Positions 1 to 5,580 are shown, numbered from the stretch's first letter. The stretch: 7,783 bases of DNA from an uncultured bacterium (GCA_900547585.1 URHD01000084.1:1-7783), one strand, 5' to 3'. Program-made: numbers and translations. Notes: generated from the sequence alone by a model not told the origin.

Positions 1-253
1 TAAAGCTGGTAGCATCTTCACCATCCAATGCATAGTTTAAGCTTACTGCCTGGTTTAACATTGATACCGCTTTCTTATACGCTGCTTTAAATTCCTGTTG
101 CTGCGTATTCTGCATTAATGACGGGATCGTCATTGCCGCGATTACACCGATTATCATCAATGTTACGAGTACTTCCGCCAACGTGAATCCTGATAATTCC
201 CCAACGCAGTGGCGCGGCGCCGCGGGCTGGCTCCGGATGGATTTTTGTGGCAT
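1..253 (-). CDS. Type IV prepilin-like protein (N-terminal part, runs off the window)
   Basis: Translating the minus strand from the ATG at 251-253 gives 84 codons open to the window edge. Residues 1-22 form a leader ending in Gly (ELSG). They are followed by FTLAEVLVTLMIIGVIAAM, the class III prepilin signature: Phe at +1, Glu at +5 and a hydrophobic helix. The sequence after it, QNTQQQEFKAAYKKAVSM, is the amphipathic start of the pilin helix. Such proteins are cleaved and N-methylated by a PilD-type prepilin peptidase at the inner membrane and assembled into type IV pili or type II secretion pseudopili; whether this is a major or minor pilin cannot be told. The ribosome binding site is weak (AGG, 6 nt before the ATG). 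The leader contains a GC-rich block unlike the rest of the gene. The C-terminal, specificity-determining part lies outside the window. Confidence 0.9.
   Translation of the reverse strand, partial: MPQKSIRSQPAAPRHCVGELSGFTLAEVLVTLMIIGVIAAMTIPSLMQNTQQQEFKAAYKKAVSMLNQAVSLNYALDGEDATSF
213..224. repeat. 12-bp GC palindrome inside the pilin leader
   Basis: CGCGGCGCCGCG reads identically on both strands. It is the centre of a roughly 30-bp GC-rich block (about 204-235) coding for the Arg/Pro/Ala-rich prepilin leader. The surrounding gene is much less GC-rich. The block may be a repeat element absorbed into the leader, or simply arginine/alanine codons. Confidence 0.5.
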
Positions 254-262
254 AATTAGCCT

Positions 263-2632
263 GTGATACAGGAAAAAGCATTAAAAACAATCGAATTTGA
301 CAAGGTTTTGACCCTCATGAGCGCTTTTGCGGCAAGCGAAGCGGGAAAACAGCGCTGCCTGAACCTCAGGCCGGACGAGGATATCGAAACAATAAGAAAA
401 AACCTCGCGCTGACAACCGGCGCGCAAAAAGCGTATTCAATGTCGGGTAATTCTTTGCCAATAGGCGAACTCCCCGATATTCCCGCGATTTTTGGCAAGC
501 TCAAAAACAAACTGACCCTCTCTGCCGAAGAAATCCGTGATGTTTTCACAATTTTGACCACAGGAAGGCTGATGACTTCGTTTCTGAACAGGTTTGCGCA
601 GGAAACTCCTTTGCTATGCGGGTTTGTTGAGCAGCTTTTTTCCTCTCCGGAGCTTGAAGAAACAATCGAAACAGTTTTTGATGCAAAATTTGAGGTTAAA
701 GAAACAGCTTCGCCTGAATTGAAGTCGCTTTTTCAGTCAAAACGCAGCTTGAGCGAAAATCTCAAGAGCATGGCATCGGACTTGCTTAACAATCCATCTT
801 TTGCGCTGAATTTGCAAGAACACATCTATACTTCCCGCGAAGGTCGAATCGTTTTTGCGGTCAAAGCCGAGGCCAAAAACAAAGTGAACGGCATTGTCCA
901 TGACGTTTCTGCGTCGGGGCAGACTTTTTTCATTGAACCGAGGCAAATCGTTGAGCTGAACAACCGCATAAGAGAAACAGAATCGGCAATCGAGGCGGAA
1001 ATCGCAAAAATCATTAAACTGCTCTCAGAAAAACTCGGGGAATTTGCGCAGGAGATTTTTGCATCATGCGAAACGCTCGTTGAGCTGGATTTCATCTTTG
1101 CAAAAGCAAAATATTCCACCACAATCGACGCATGCGAGCCCGAAGTTACGGATGAAAAAAAAGTTATCCTAAAAAGCATGAAAAATCCGGTTTTGATGTC
1201 GGTTTGCGATAATGTAATCGAAAACGACTTTGAAATCGGCACTCCGTTTAAATCTATCATCATAACAGGCTCAAACGCCGGCGGAAAAACGGTTGTGCTG
1301 AAAACCGTTGCGCTTTCAATCGCCATGACTGCTGCAGGGATGCATATTCCTTGTTTTAGCGCAAAAATTTACCCTTTTAAAAAGCTTTTTGCCGAAATCG
1401 GCGATGAACAAAACATCATCCAGAGCCTTTCGACGTTTTCTTCGCACGTTAAGAACATAAAAAACATTCTCGACAATGTGGACGACGAAACGTTTATCCT
1501 GATTGATGAAATTGCGGCAGGTACAGACCCGAAAGAGGGCGCTTCGCTCGCAAAAGCTGTAATGGAGCGTTTTATTGAAAAAAACGCGTTCAGCGTCATT
1601 ACAACGCACTTTAACGAGCTAAAATCCCTGCCGTTTAACAACCCTGCGTTCCAGAATGCGTCGGTTGATTTTGATGTTGAAACTCTGCGCCCGACTTACA
1701 GGCTCAGAATCGGTATGCCGGGCGCTTCTAACGCTTTTGCAATAGCAAAGAACCTTGGAATTGATGAAGAAATCATCGAAAAGGCTTCAATCGAGTATTC
1801 TGCGCAAATTTCTGACGAATCAAAGATTCTTGCCTCGCTTCAGGAAAAATATACCGAGCTCAACCGCCTGAGCGCCGAAACTCAAGCCCTGAAAGCCGAA
1901 GCCGAAGAAAAGTTTAACAAATACAACGAACTTCTTGAAAAAACGAACGCCCAGAAACGAAAATCGCTGTCAGATTTCAAAAAAAGATACGAAAACGCGC
2001 TCTCTGACGCAAAATCCGAGATAAAATCCGTTCTGGAAAGCCTTAACAAAAACAAAACGCGCGACAATGCGCTCAAAGCTTACAAAAAAATCTCAAAATC
2101 CGGAAAGAACTTTGGTGAGCAGGTTTACGAAGACTCAAAAGAAATCAGCACGAAATATATTGAGCTGGAAAACGTTGCTGTAGGTGACAAAGCGGTCATT
2201 AAAGAGCTCGATCAGGAGGTCGAAATCCTTTCTTTGCCTGACAAGCGGGGAAATCTGCAAATCCTTATCGGACAGCTCAAAACAACGATAAATATCAGCA
2301 AGCTTGCAAAGGCATTGAGGGAGAAAAAGATGATTACGCGCAAAAAATACAAACTTTCTACCTCGAGCTTTGAATATTCAAAATGGAACCTTTCACCAAA
2401 GCTGGATTTGCGTGGTGAGCGGGTTGAGGACGCGCTTATTGAGCTTGAGTCTTATCTGGATAAGGCGAGCCTCGCAAATCTCACGCCTGTGCAGATTATT
2501 CACGGTCATGGGAGCGGGCAGCTGCGCCATGCCATAAGAGATTACCTTGATGATTCACCCTATGTCGCAAAATACAGACCCGGCGAGAATTCCGAGGGGG
2601 GCGACGGGGTTACAATTATTGATATTAACTAA
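263..2632 (+). CDS. mutS2: MutS2-family endonuclease / ribosome rescue ATPase
   Basis: This 789-residue protein is full length for MutS2 (usually about 780). Residues 1-330 hold the N-terminal and core/lever region typical of the family. The ABC-type ATPase follows: Walker A GSNAGGKT at 336-343, signature region STFSSHVKNI at 390-399, Walker B FILIDE at 411-416 with AAGTDP, and H-loop TTHF at 447-450. A charged helical/coiled-coil segment spans about 518-600, then a KOW-like region at about 635-680. The C-terminal Smr domain has LDLRG at 715-719 and HGHGSG at 747-752. MutS2 lacks the mismatch-recognition domain of MutS. It has been linked to suppression of homologous recombination and, in Bacillus subtilis, to splitting collided ribosomes. 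The GTG start is chosen because an in-frame TAG lies at 257-259 and residues 1-18 match the family N-terminus (EKALKTIEFDKVL). No Shine-Dalgarno sequence is visible before it. Confidence 0.97.
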   Translation: MIQEKALKTIEFDKVLTLMSAFAASEAGKQRCLNLRPDEDIETIRKNLALTTGAQKAYSMSGNSLPIGELPDIPAIFGKLKNKLTLSAEEIRDVFTILTTGRLMTSFLNRFAQETPLLCGFVEQLFSSPELEETIETVFDAKFEVKETASPELKSLFQSKRSLSENLKSMASDLLNNPSFALNLQEHIYTSREGRIVFAVKAEAKNKVNGIVHDVSASGQTFFIEPRQIVELNNRIRETESAIEAEIAKIIKLLSEKLGEFAQEIFASCETLVELDFIFAKAKYSTTIDACEPEVTDEKKVILKSMKNPVLMSVCDNVIENDFEIGTPFKSIIITGSNAGGKTVVLKTVALSIAMTAAGMHIPCFSAKIYPFKKLFAEIGDEQNIIQSLSTFSSHVKNIKNILDNVDDETFILIDEIAAGTDPKEGASLAKAVMERFIEKNAFSVITTHFNELKSLPFNNPAFQNASVDFDVETLRPTYRLRIGMPGASNAFAIAKNLGIDEEIIEKASIEYSAQISDESKILASLQEKYTELNRLSAETQALKAEAEEKFNKYNELLEKTNAQKRKSLSDFKKRYENALSDAKSEIKSVLESLNKNKTRDNALKAYKKISKSGKNFGEQVYEDSKEISTKYIELENVAVGDKAVIKELDQEVEILSLPDKRGNLQILIGQLKTTINISKLAKALREKKMITRKKYKLSTSSFEYSKWNLSPKLDLRGERVEDALIELESYLDKASLANLTPVQIIHGHGSGQLRHAIRDYLDDSPYVAKYRPGENSEGGDGVTIIDIN

Positions 2633-2640
2633 AAATCCGC

Positions 2641-2703
2641 TTATTTTAAATCTTTTACAGTGAATTTTTTCTTTTCGTTTATGTATTTAATGAGTTCTGC
2701 CAT
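2641..2703 (-). CDS. Small ORF, 20 aa, strong ribosome binding site
   Basis: The minus strand carries ATG at 2701-2703 followed by 20 sense codons and TAA at 2641-2643. The peptide begins MAELIKYINEKKK and ends FTVKDLK. It is preceded by AAGGAGA (2711-2717) with a 7-nt spacer, one of the best Shine-Dalgarno sequences in the window. The gene is convergent with mutS2, with only 8 bp between the two stop codons. The peptide is Lys-rich and predicted amphipathic, without a membrane segment. I do not recognise it. It may be a genuine microprotein, a leader peptide, or the 5' remnant of a truncated gene: the sequence resembles the first helices of a winged-helix or HTH protein, but that is a loose impression. 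A possible -10 (TATACT, 2728-2733) lies upstream without a good -35. Confidence 0.45.
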   Translation of the reverse strand: MAELIKYINEKKKFTVKDLK

Positions 2704-2842
2704 GTTTTTCTCTCCTTGTATATATAAAGTATATCTGCGGTGAAAAATTGCGTTTTTATGCAGAATGCTGGTTTACAAAACTTAAATTTGCAAAAAAAAT
2801 TCAATAATTTGACCGATTTTTAAGAAAATAATGAAAAAACTG

Positions 2843-2870
2843 TTGCCAAGAAAAATTTTATTGTTATAAT
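2843..2870 (+). promoter_or_regulatory. Sigma70-type promoter of tRNA-Asn
   Basis: The -35 TTGCCA (2843-2848) and -10 TATAAT (2865-2870) are separated by 16 bp. The predicted start is about 2877, roughly 9 nt before the mature 5' end of the tRNA. This is a near-consensus promoter, as expected for a highly transcribed stable RNA. Confidence 0.85.
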
Positions 2871-2885
2871 ATTTTTACAAGCTAT

Positions 2886-2960
<75 letters not shown>

Positions 2961-2972
2961 TTTATAAAATCA

Positions 2973-3001
2973 GGGTTTGAATTAGGTTCAGGCCCTTTTT
3001 T
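2973..3001 (+). terminator. Rho-independent terminator of tRNA-Asn
   Basis: A 9-bp stem pairs GGGTTTGAA (2973-2981) with TTCAGGCCC (2987-2995). It includes two G-T wobbles and a 5-nt loop, and six T follow. It starts 13 bp after the tRNA. Confidence 0.8.
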
Positions 3002-3094
3002 AATGCCGTTTTCTGAACGTTTGATTGTTTACTTATAAATTTGATAATATTTAATATGAATTCTTTTAAAATTTTTTAAGCCCAATTTAGGGAG

Positions 3095-3125
3095 TTGAAA
3101 TATTGTACCAATTTTGGTACAATAT
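3095..3125 (+). promoter_or_regulatory. Promoter with overlapping 26-bp palindromic operator
   Basis: The -35 TTGAAA (3095-3100) and -10 TACAAT (3118-3123) are 17 bp apart. Over the spacer and -10 lies an inverted repeat (3100-3125) with perfect 12-bp arms, ATATTGTACCAA and its complement, separated by 2 bp (TT). A repressor dimer bound here would cover the spacer and -10. The site lies 26 bp before an HTH gene, so autorepression by that protein is the natural inference, as in type II antitoxin operons. Confidence 0.85.
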
Positions 3126-3151
3126 GGATATAAAATAAAGGACAATTTAAA

Positions 3152-3436
3152 ATGATTGATAAAAAACATGTAGGAGCAAATTTTGATAGTTTTCTTGAAG
3201 AGCAAGATATACTTCAAGAGTCTGAAGCTGTTGCTTTAAAAAGAGTTATAGCATATGCTTTAGAGGAAAAAATGAGAGCTGATAATATTTCGGTTAATCG
3301 TCTTGCAAAAGAACTTGAAACTTCAAGAACTGCTGTATGTCGTATTTTAGACCCTGAAAATACATCTATAACATTGAATACAATCGAAAAAGTTGCAAAA
3401 TATCTGGGGAAGAGAATTATTTTATCTTTTGCTTAA
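3152..3436 (+). CDS. XRE/HigA-like HTH regulator (antitoxin-like, no toxin visible)
   Basis: This is a 94-residue cytoplasmic DNA-binding protein. The N-terminus (HVGANFDSFLEEQDI, about 6-20) and the following helix match a widespread family of short HTH proteins annotated as XRE-family or HigA-type antitoxins. The HTH helices are about 47-54 (SVNRLAKE) and 57-66 (TSRTAVCRIL). They are followed by DPENTSITLNTIEKVAKYLGK, the conserved tail of that fold. ATG at 3152 is preceded by AAAGGA (3137-3142) with a 9-nt spacer. The upstream promoter is overlaid by a 26-bp palindrome, so the protein probably represses itself. Such proteins usually sit beside a RelE/HigB-type toxin. None is found within several hundred bases here: upstream is tRNA-Asn, downstream a convergent regulator. 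It is therefore an orphan antitoxin or a stand-alone repressor. Base composition is AT-rich compared with mutS2. Confidence 0.85.
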   Translation: MIDKKHVGANFDSFLEEQDILQESEAVALKRVIAYALEEKMRADNISVNRLAKELETSRTAVCRILDPENTSITLNTIEKVAKYLGKRIILSFA

Positions 3437-3507
3437 ATTTCTTAATAAATTAACCAAACAGATTAAATTTTTTCAGCTAGCCTAAAATATTCTATGCCAA
3501 ATCTGGT

Positions 3508-3843
3508 TTAAGATTTAATGATTTGTATCATCTTCTCGACTTTTTTGAGTTTTCTAATATTTAACTCTGTTAATTCTGCGTTTATGCTTTCGATAAGCTT
3601 GTCTCTATCGTTGCTATCATTTATCTGTGAGAATGTAAAAAAATAACTTTCTTTTAGTGAATAAAATTTACATAACTTTTCTAGAAAATTATCGTTAATG
3701 AAAATAAGACCTCTTTCGGTTTTACTAATCCTATCTTTGTTAATATTTAGTTTTTCTGCTAAATAATCTTGCGAATGCCCATGTAATTTGCGAAGATATT
3801 TAATCCTATTTCCTACTTTTTGCTTTAAAGTCATTATCTCCAT
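3508..3843 (-). CDS. XRE-family HTH transcriptional regulator
   Basis: The 111-residue protein is read from ATG at 3841-3843. An XRE/Cro-C1 HTH domain spans residues 8-65 (VGNRIKYLRKLHGHSQDYLAEKL, then INKDRISKTERG). The rest is a charged helical tail ending LNIRKLKKVEKMIQIIKS, which may serve dimerisation. The open frame extends upstream to a TTG at 3897, but the extra 18 residues are hydrophobic and unlike the family, so they are excluded. A second ATG at 3834 (MTLKQ) is equally plausible: GGAGA lies just before it, though at a short 2-nt spacing. The gene follows a second XRE gene on the same strand, 147 bp upstream, and converges with the 3152-3436 regulator. Its target is unknown. Two regulators in tandem resemble phage or mobile-element control genes, but no other phage genes are present. 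Confidence 0.82.
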   Translation of the reverse strand: MEIMTLKQKVGNRIKYLRKLHGHSQDYLAEKLNINKDRISKTERGLIFINDNFLEKLCKFYSLKESYFFTFSQINDSNDRDKLIESINAELTELNIRKLKKVEKMIQIIKS

Positions 3844-3940
3844 AGAATTTAAAATAAGTTTATTTACGCTCAAAAACAATAGTTGAATTTGCCACAAAGT
3901 CGGCGTATTTGTCGATTTTTTTGTGAAATATTGTTTAAAA

Positions 3941-3975
3941 ATAACGATATTCGAAGTTTACAAAATTACCGTTAT
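3941..3975. promoter_or_regulatory. Imperfect inverted repeat between two XRE genes, possible operator
   Basis: ATAACG (3941-3946) and CGTTAT (3970-3975) face each other, with partly matching flanks (ATAACGATATT against the reverse complement ATAACGGTAAT) and TTCGAA between them. The spacing of half-site centres is about 29 bp, near three helical turns. The site lies upstream of the 3508-3843 regulator, so it could bind one of the neighbouring XRE proteins. No clear promoter could be assigned. Confidence 0.3.
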
Positions 3976-3990
3976 GAACAGTTGTTTTAT

Positions 3991-4344
3991 TTATATGTTT
4001 CTTTTCTTGTATGCGTTTTCAATCATCAGCTTTATTGCTTGCTTGTCTTCAAAATCAAGTTTTGAGTACATTTTAAATGTTTCATCATTAAGACATTGAT
4101 GTTTATATATGTTTAATTCTTCATCCGTCATAAAAAGATACATCGGTGGAATATTTTCAGCAGCAATAATTTTTTTTATATTGTCAAAATGTACTGAACG
4201 CTTACCAGTTTCTATGCTCCATATAGTTTTATAATGCACACCAATAAAATCTGCATAATCTTGTTGACTAAGATTTCTAGATTTACGCAGTGCTTTCACT
4301 CTATGTCCAAATATTTCTGCAATACTGTACATTTTATTTATCAT
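3991..4344 (-). CDS. XRE-family HTH transcriptional regulator
   Basis: This is a 117-residue protein. The XRE HTH domain is at about 13-68: FGHRVKALRKSRNLSQQDYA, then GVHYKTIWSIETGKRSV, where YKTIWSIETG is the recognition-helix region. The C-terminal segment LDFEDKQAIKLMIENAY resembles the helical tail often found after XRE domains (LSEEDK-type motif). ATG at 4342-4344 is the first start; an alternative ATG lies at 4330-4332. Neither has a clear Shine-Dalgarno sequence. The gene is divergent from the secreted nuclease, with a 105-bp intergenic region that could hold shared regulatory sites, and upstream of a second XRE gene on the same strand. The target is unknown. Codon use is AT-rich, like its neighbours and unlike mutS2. 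Confidence 0.85.
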   Translation of the reverse strand: MINKMYSIAEIFGHRVKALRKSRNLSQQDYADFIGVHYKTIWSIETGKRSVHFDNIKKIIAAENIPPMYLFMTDEELNIYKHQCLNDETFKMYSKLDFEDKQAIKLMIENAYKKRNI

Positions 4345-4421
4345 ACCGAATCGATTGATTAAATTCTATTCACATAAATACCGTCGGATTGTATAAAGTT
4401 TTATCCAGTTGTGGTATTATT

Positions 4422-4431
4422 CTAATATTAG
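4422..4431. promoter_or_regulatory. 10-bp palindrome before the nuclease gene
   Basis: CTAATATTAG is a perfect palindrome ending 18 bp before the nuclease start codon. It overlaps AT-rich -10-like sequence (TATTAT at 4415-4420, TAATAT at 4423-4428). No good -35 was found. It may be an operator for the divergent XRE protein, or chance. Confidence 0.25.
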
Positions 4432-4449
4432 TGAATGGAGGAAAAACTT

Positions 4450-4908
4450 ATGAATAAGTCTTTAATGAAAATTTTTGTCGTTATTTTTGCTTTTTTGTCG
4501 GCGAATATGGGGATGTGTGTTAATCACAATTATGTTATCAAGCCCACTATTGCTTACGTCGTTGACGGTGACACAATTAAAATACGTTTAAAAGAACGCA
4601 ATACAAGTGTCAGACTAACAGGAATTGACTGTTACGAAACTTCAACAAATAATCACATTAAATATCAAAGAAATAAAGGGCTTACTGATGATGAAATAAT
4701 TTTAAGAGGATATAAGGCAAAAGACGAATTAACAAAAATTTTGAGAAAACACGAAGATATTTACCTTGAAATCACGGGAATTGACCATTATAGCCGGCTT
4801 GTTGGTATTTTCTATTACAAAGACACAAAAGGTAAATACATCAATATAAACAACGAAATGATGAAAACAGGTTACTGTCCGCAATATATTTACAAAGGGA
4901 AATCATAA
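4450..4908 (+). CDS. Exported thermonuclease-family (SNase-like) nuclease
   Basis: The 152-residue protein is read from ATG 4450, chosen because GGAGG (4437-4441) sits 8 nt upstream. An in-frame ATG at 4435 overlaps that site and is unlikely. The N-terminus (MNKSLMKIFVVIFAFLSANM) is a signal peptide, so the product is probably exported. The OB-fold SNase domain follows: AYVVDGDTIKI with DGDT at 39-42, VRLTGIDCYE with Arg55, Asp60 and Glu63, and DHYSRL with Arg116. These correspond to the catalytic/calcium-binding residues Asp21, Arg35, Asp40, Glu43 and Arg87 of staphylococcal nuclease, so activity is likely. The usual Thr-Pro after the Asp40 equivalent is Cys-Tyr here. The C-terminal ININNEMMKTGYCPQY matches the family's end motif. 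The expected activity is calcium-dependent cleavage of DNA and RNA. There is no immunity or secretion partner nearby. Confidence 0.92.
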   Translation: MNKSLMKIFVVIFAFLSANMGMCVNHNYVIKPTIAYVVDGDTIKIRLKERNTSVRLTGIDCYETSTNNHIKYQRNKGLTDDEIILRGYKAKDELTKILRKHEDIYLEITGIDHYSRLVGIFYYKDTKGKYININNEMMKTGYCPQYIYKGKS

Positions 4909-4936
4909 ATATTTTCTTAAATGCCTGCTTCCGGTG

Positions 4937-4951
4937 ATGACAGGCTGTCAT
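4937..4951. repeat. 15-bp perfect palindrome downstream of the nuclease
   Basis: ATGACAG-G-CTGTCAT is a perfect inverted repeat with a one-base centre. It begins 28 bp after the nuclease stop codon. It lacks a following T-run, so it is not a standard terminator. It could be a protein-binding site or part of a weak RNA hairpin. Confidence 0.4.
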
Positions 4952-4988
4952 AGTTTGAAAAATAGAAGTTTGAGACATGCGGAATATA

Positions 4989-5016
4989 TTGACCACAATT
5001 TTTATAGTGATAAAAT
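4989..5016 (+). promoter_or_regulatory. Promoter of tRNA-Gln
   Basis: The -35 TTGACC (4989-4994) and -10 TAAAAT (5011-5016) are 16 bp apart, with a predicted start near 5023, 11 nt before the tRNA. An 8-bp inverted repeat, TGACCACA (4990-4997) and TGTGGTCA (5023-5030), brackets the promoter, one arm in the -35 and the other at the transcription start. Confidence 0.75.
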
Positions 5017-5033
5017 AATTAATGTGGTCACAT

Positions 5034-5104
5034 TCCGGGATCGTCTAACGGCAGGACAGGTGACTCTGGATCATCTAATCGTGGTTCGAATCCATGTCCC
5101 GGAG
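5034..5104 (+). tRNA. tRNA-Gln (anticodon CUG), no encoded CCA
   Basis: The acceptor TCCGGGA pairs with TCCCGGA. The D arm is GTCT-AACGGCA-GGAC, the anticodon stem GGTGA/TCATC surrounds loop CTCTGGA with anticodon CTG, and the T arm is CGTGG-TTCGAAT-CCATG. The discriminator is G. The following bases are ATT, so CCA must be added after transcription, unlike the tRNA-Asn in this window. The gene is flanked by its own promoter and terminator. It decodes glutamine codon CAG. Confidence 0.93.
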
Positions 5105-5109
5105 ATTAT

Positions 5110-5137
5110 AAAAAAAGACGCTTTAGCGTCTTTTTTT
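5110..5137 (+). terminator. Rho-independent terminator of tRNA-Gln
   Basis: The stem GACGC (5117-5121) / GCGTC (5126-5130) has a TTTA loop. It is extended by seven A before (5110-5116) and seven T after (5131-5137). It is symmetrical and could work on both strands. It begins 5 bp after the tRNA. Confidence 0.92.
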
Positions 5138-5250
5138 GTGCGAAGATTGAAGATTTAGCGGGTTTTCTCGAATTCATTCTCGGGGTAATGCCCCTGTTCA
5201 GGCGCAGAAAATCGCGCAGCTATTCGAAATGCAGTATATTTGTGTTTCGA

Positions 5251-5308
5251 TTGACAAATATTTTAGCTAAAATACCATGTTGATTATCGGCGTGGATTAT
5301 ATTATATT
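5251..5308 (+). promoter_or_regulatory. Tandem promoters upstream of the omega-like gene
   Basis: The first candidate is TTGACA (5251-5256), 16 bp, TACCAT (5273-5278). The second is TTGATT (5280-5285), 17 bp, TATATT (5303-5308), which would start near 5315, about 23 nt before the ATG. The second has the better -10, the first a consensus -35. Confidence 0.6.
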
Positions 5309-5337
5309 GGTATTATAAGTTAATTTTGGAGAAAAAG

Positions 5338-5580
5338 ATGACACAAATAATAAAAGTAGCATGGGAATTGAACGAAAACTCTGAAAATCGTTACCAGCTC
5401 GTATATGAAATTGCAGAACTTGCTAAAAAGCTTGTTGACGAATACCAGATGAAAAAACCTAAAGACGAACTCGGATATGAGGAGTTCAATTTTGATAACA
5501 GCATTAAAAAAGAAAATCCGATTGAGCATGCTATAATGGTTAAGGCTTCTGAGGCTGACGAAAGCAGACTTGTCGGGTAA
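5338..5580 (+). CDS. rpoZ: Probable RNA polymerase omega subunit
   Basis: This is an 80-residue acidic protein. ATG 5338 is chosen because GGAG (5328-5331) lies 6 nt upstream; a TTG at 5326 overlaps that site. Residues 16-31, ENRYQLVYEIAELAKK, match the omega core motif NRY.LV..IA..AK. The C-terminus, NPIEHAIMVKASEADESRLV, aligns with the KPV..AI..M.DE segment of cyanobacterial omega. The length of about 80 is usual for cyanobacterial-type omega. Omega binds the beta-prime subunit and helps RNA polymerase assembly. The expected basic patch in the middle is replaced by an acidic/Lys linker (residues 37-59), which lowers certainty. The gene is monocistronic, with tandem promoters before it and a strong terminator after. 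Otherwise it is an uncharacterised small acidic protein. Confidence 0.65.
   Translation: MTQIIKVAWELNENSENRYQLVYEIAELAKKLVDEYQMKKPKDELGYEEFNFDNSIKKENPIEHAIMVKASEADESRLVG

Noticed and set aside
87..290. 67-codon minus-strand frame over the pilin/mutS2 junction
   Set aside because: It is out of frame with the clear prepilin signature on the same strand and has no family-like content.
2758..2823. 21-codon plus-strand ORF before tRNA-Asn
   Set aside because: No Shine-Dalgarno sequence and Asn/Lys/Leu-rich low-complexity content, unlike the well-equipped 2641-2703 ORF.
2961..3151. A toxin gene partner for the antitoxin-like regulator
   Set aside because: Both strands upstream were read and hold only the tRNA terminator, AT-rich sequence and the promoter; downstream is a convergent regulator. 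No RelE/HigB-like frame was found.
3029..3217. 62-codon minus-strand frame over the XRE promoter
   Set aside because: It covers the promoter/operator and the start of the 3152-3436 gene, is low-complexity AT-rich, and has no ribosome-binding site.
3437..3507. Bidirectional terminator between convergent XRE genes
   Set aside because: AAACAGATT and AATCTGGTTT pair only with a bulge across a long AT-rich loop, without a proper T-run; too weak to call.
4934..5158. 74-codon plus-strand frame
   Set aside because: It runs through the tRNA-Gln gene and its terminator, so it is a chance open frame.
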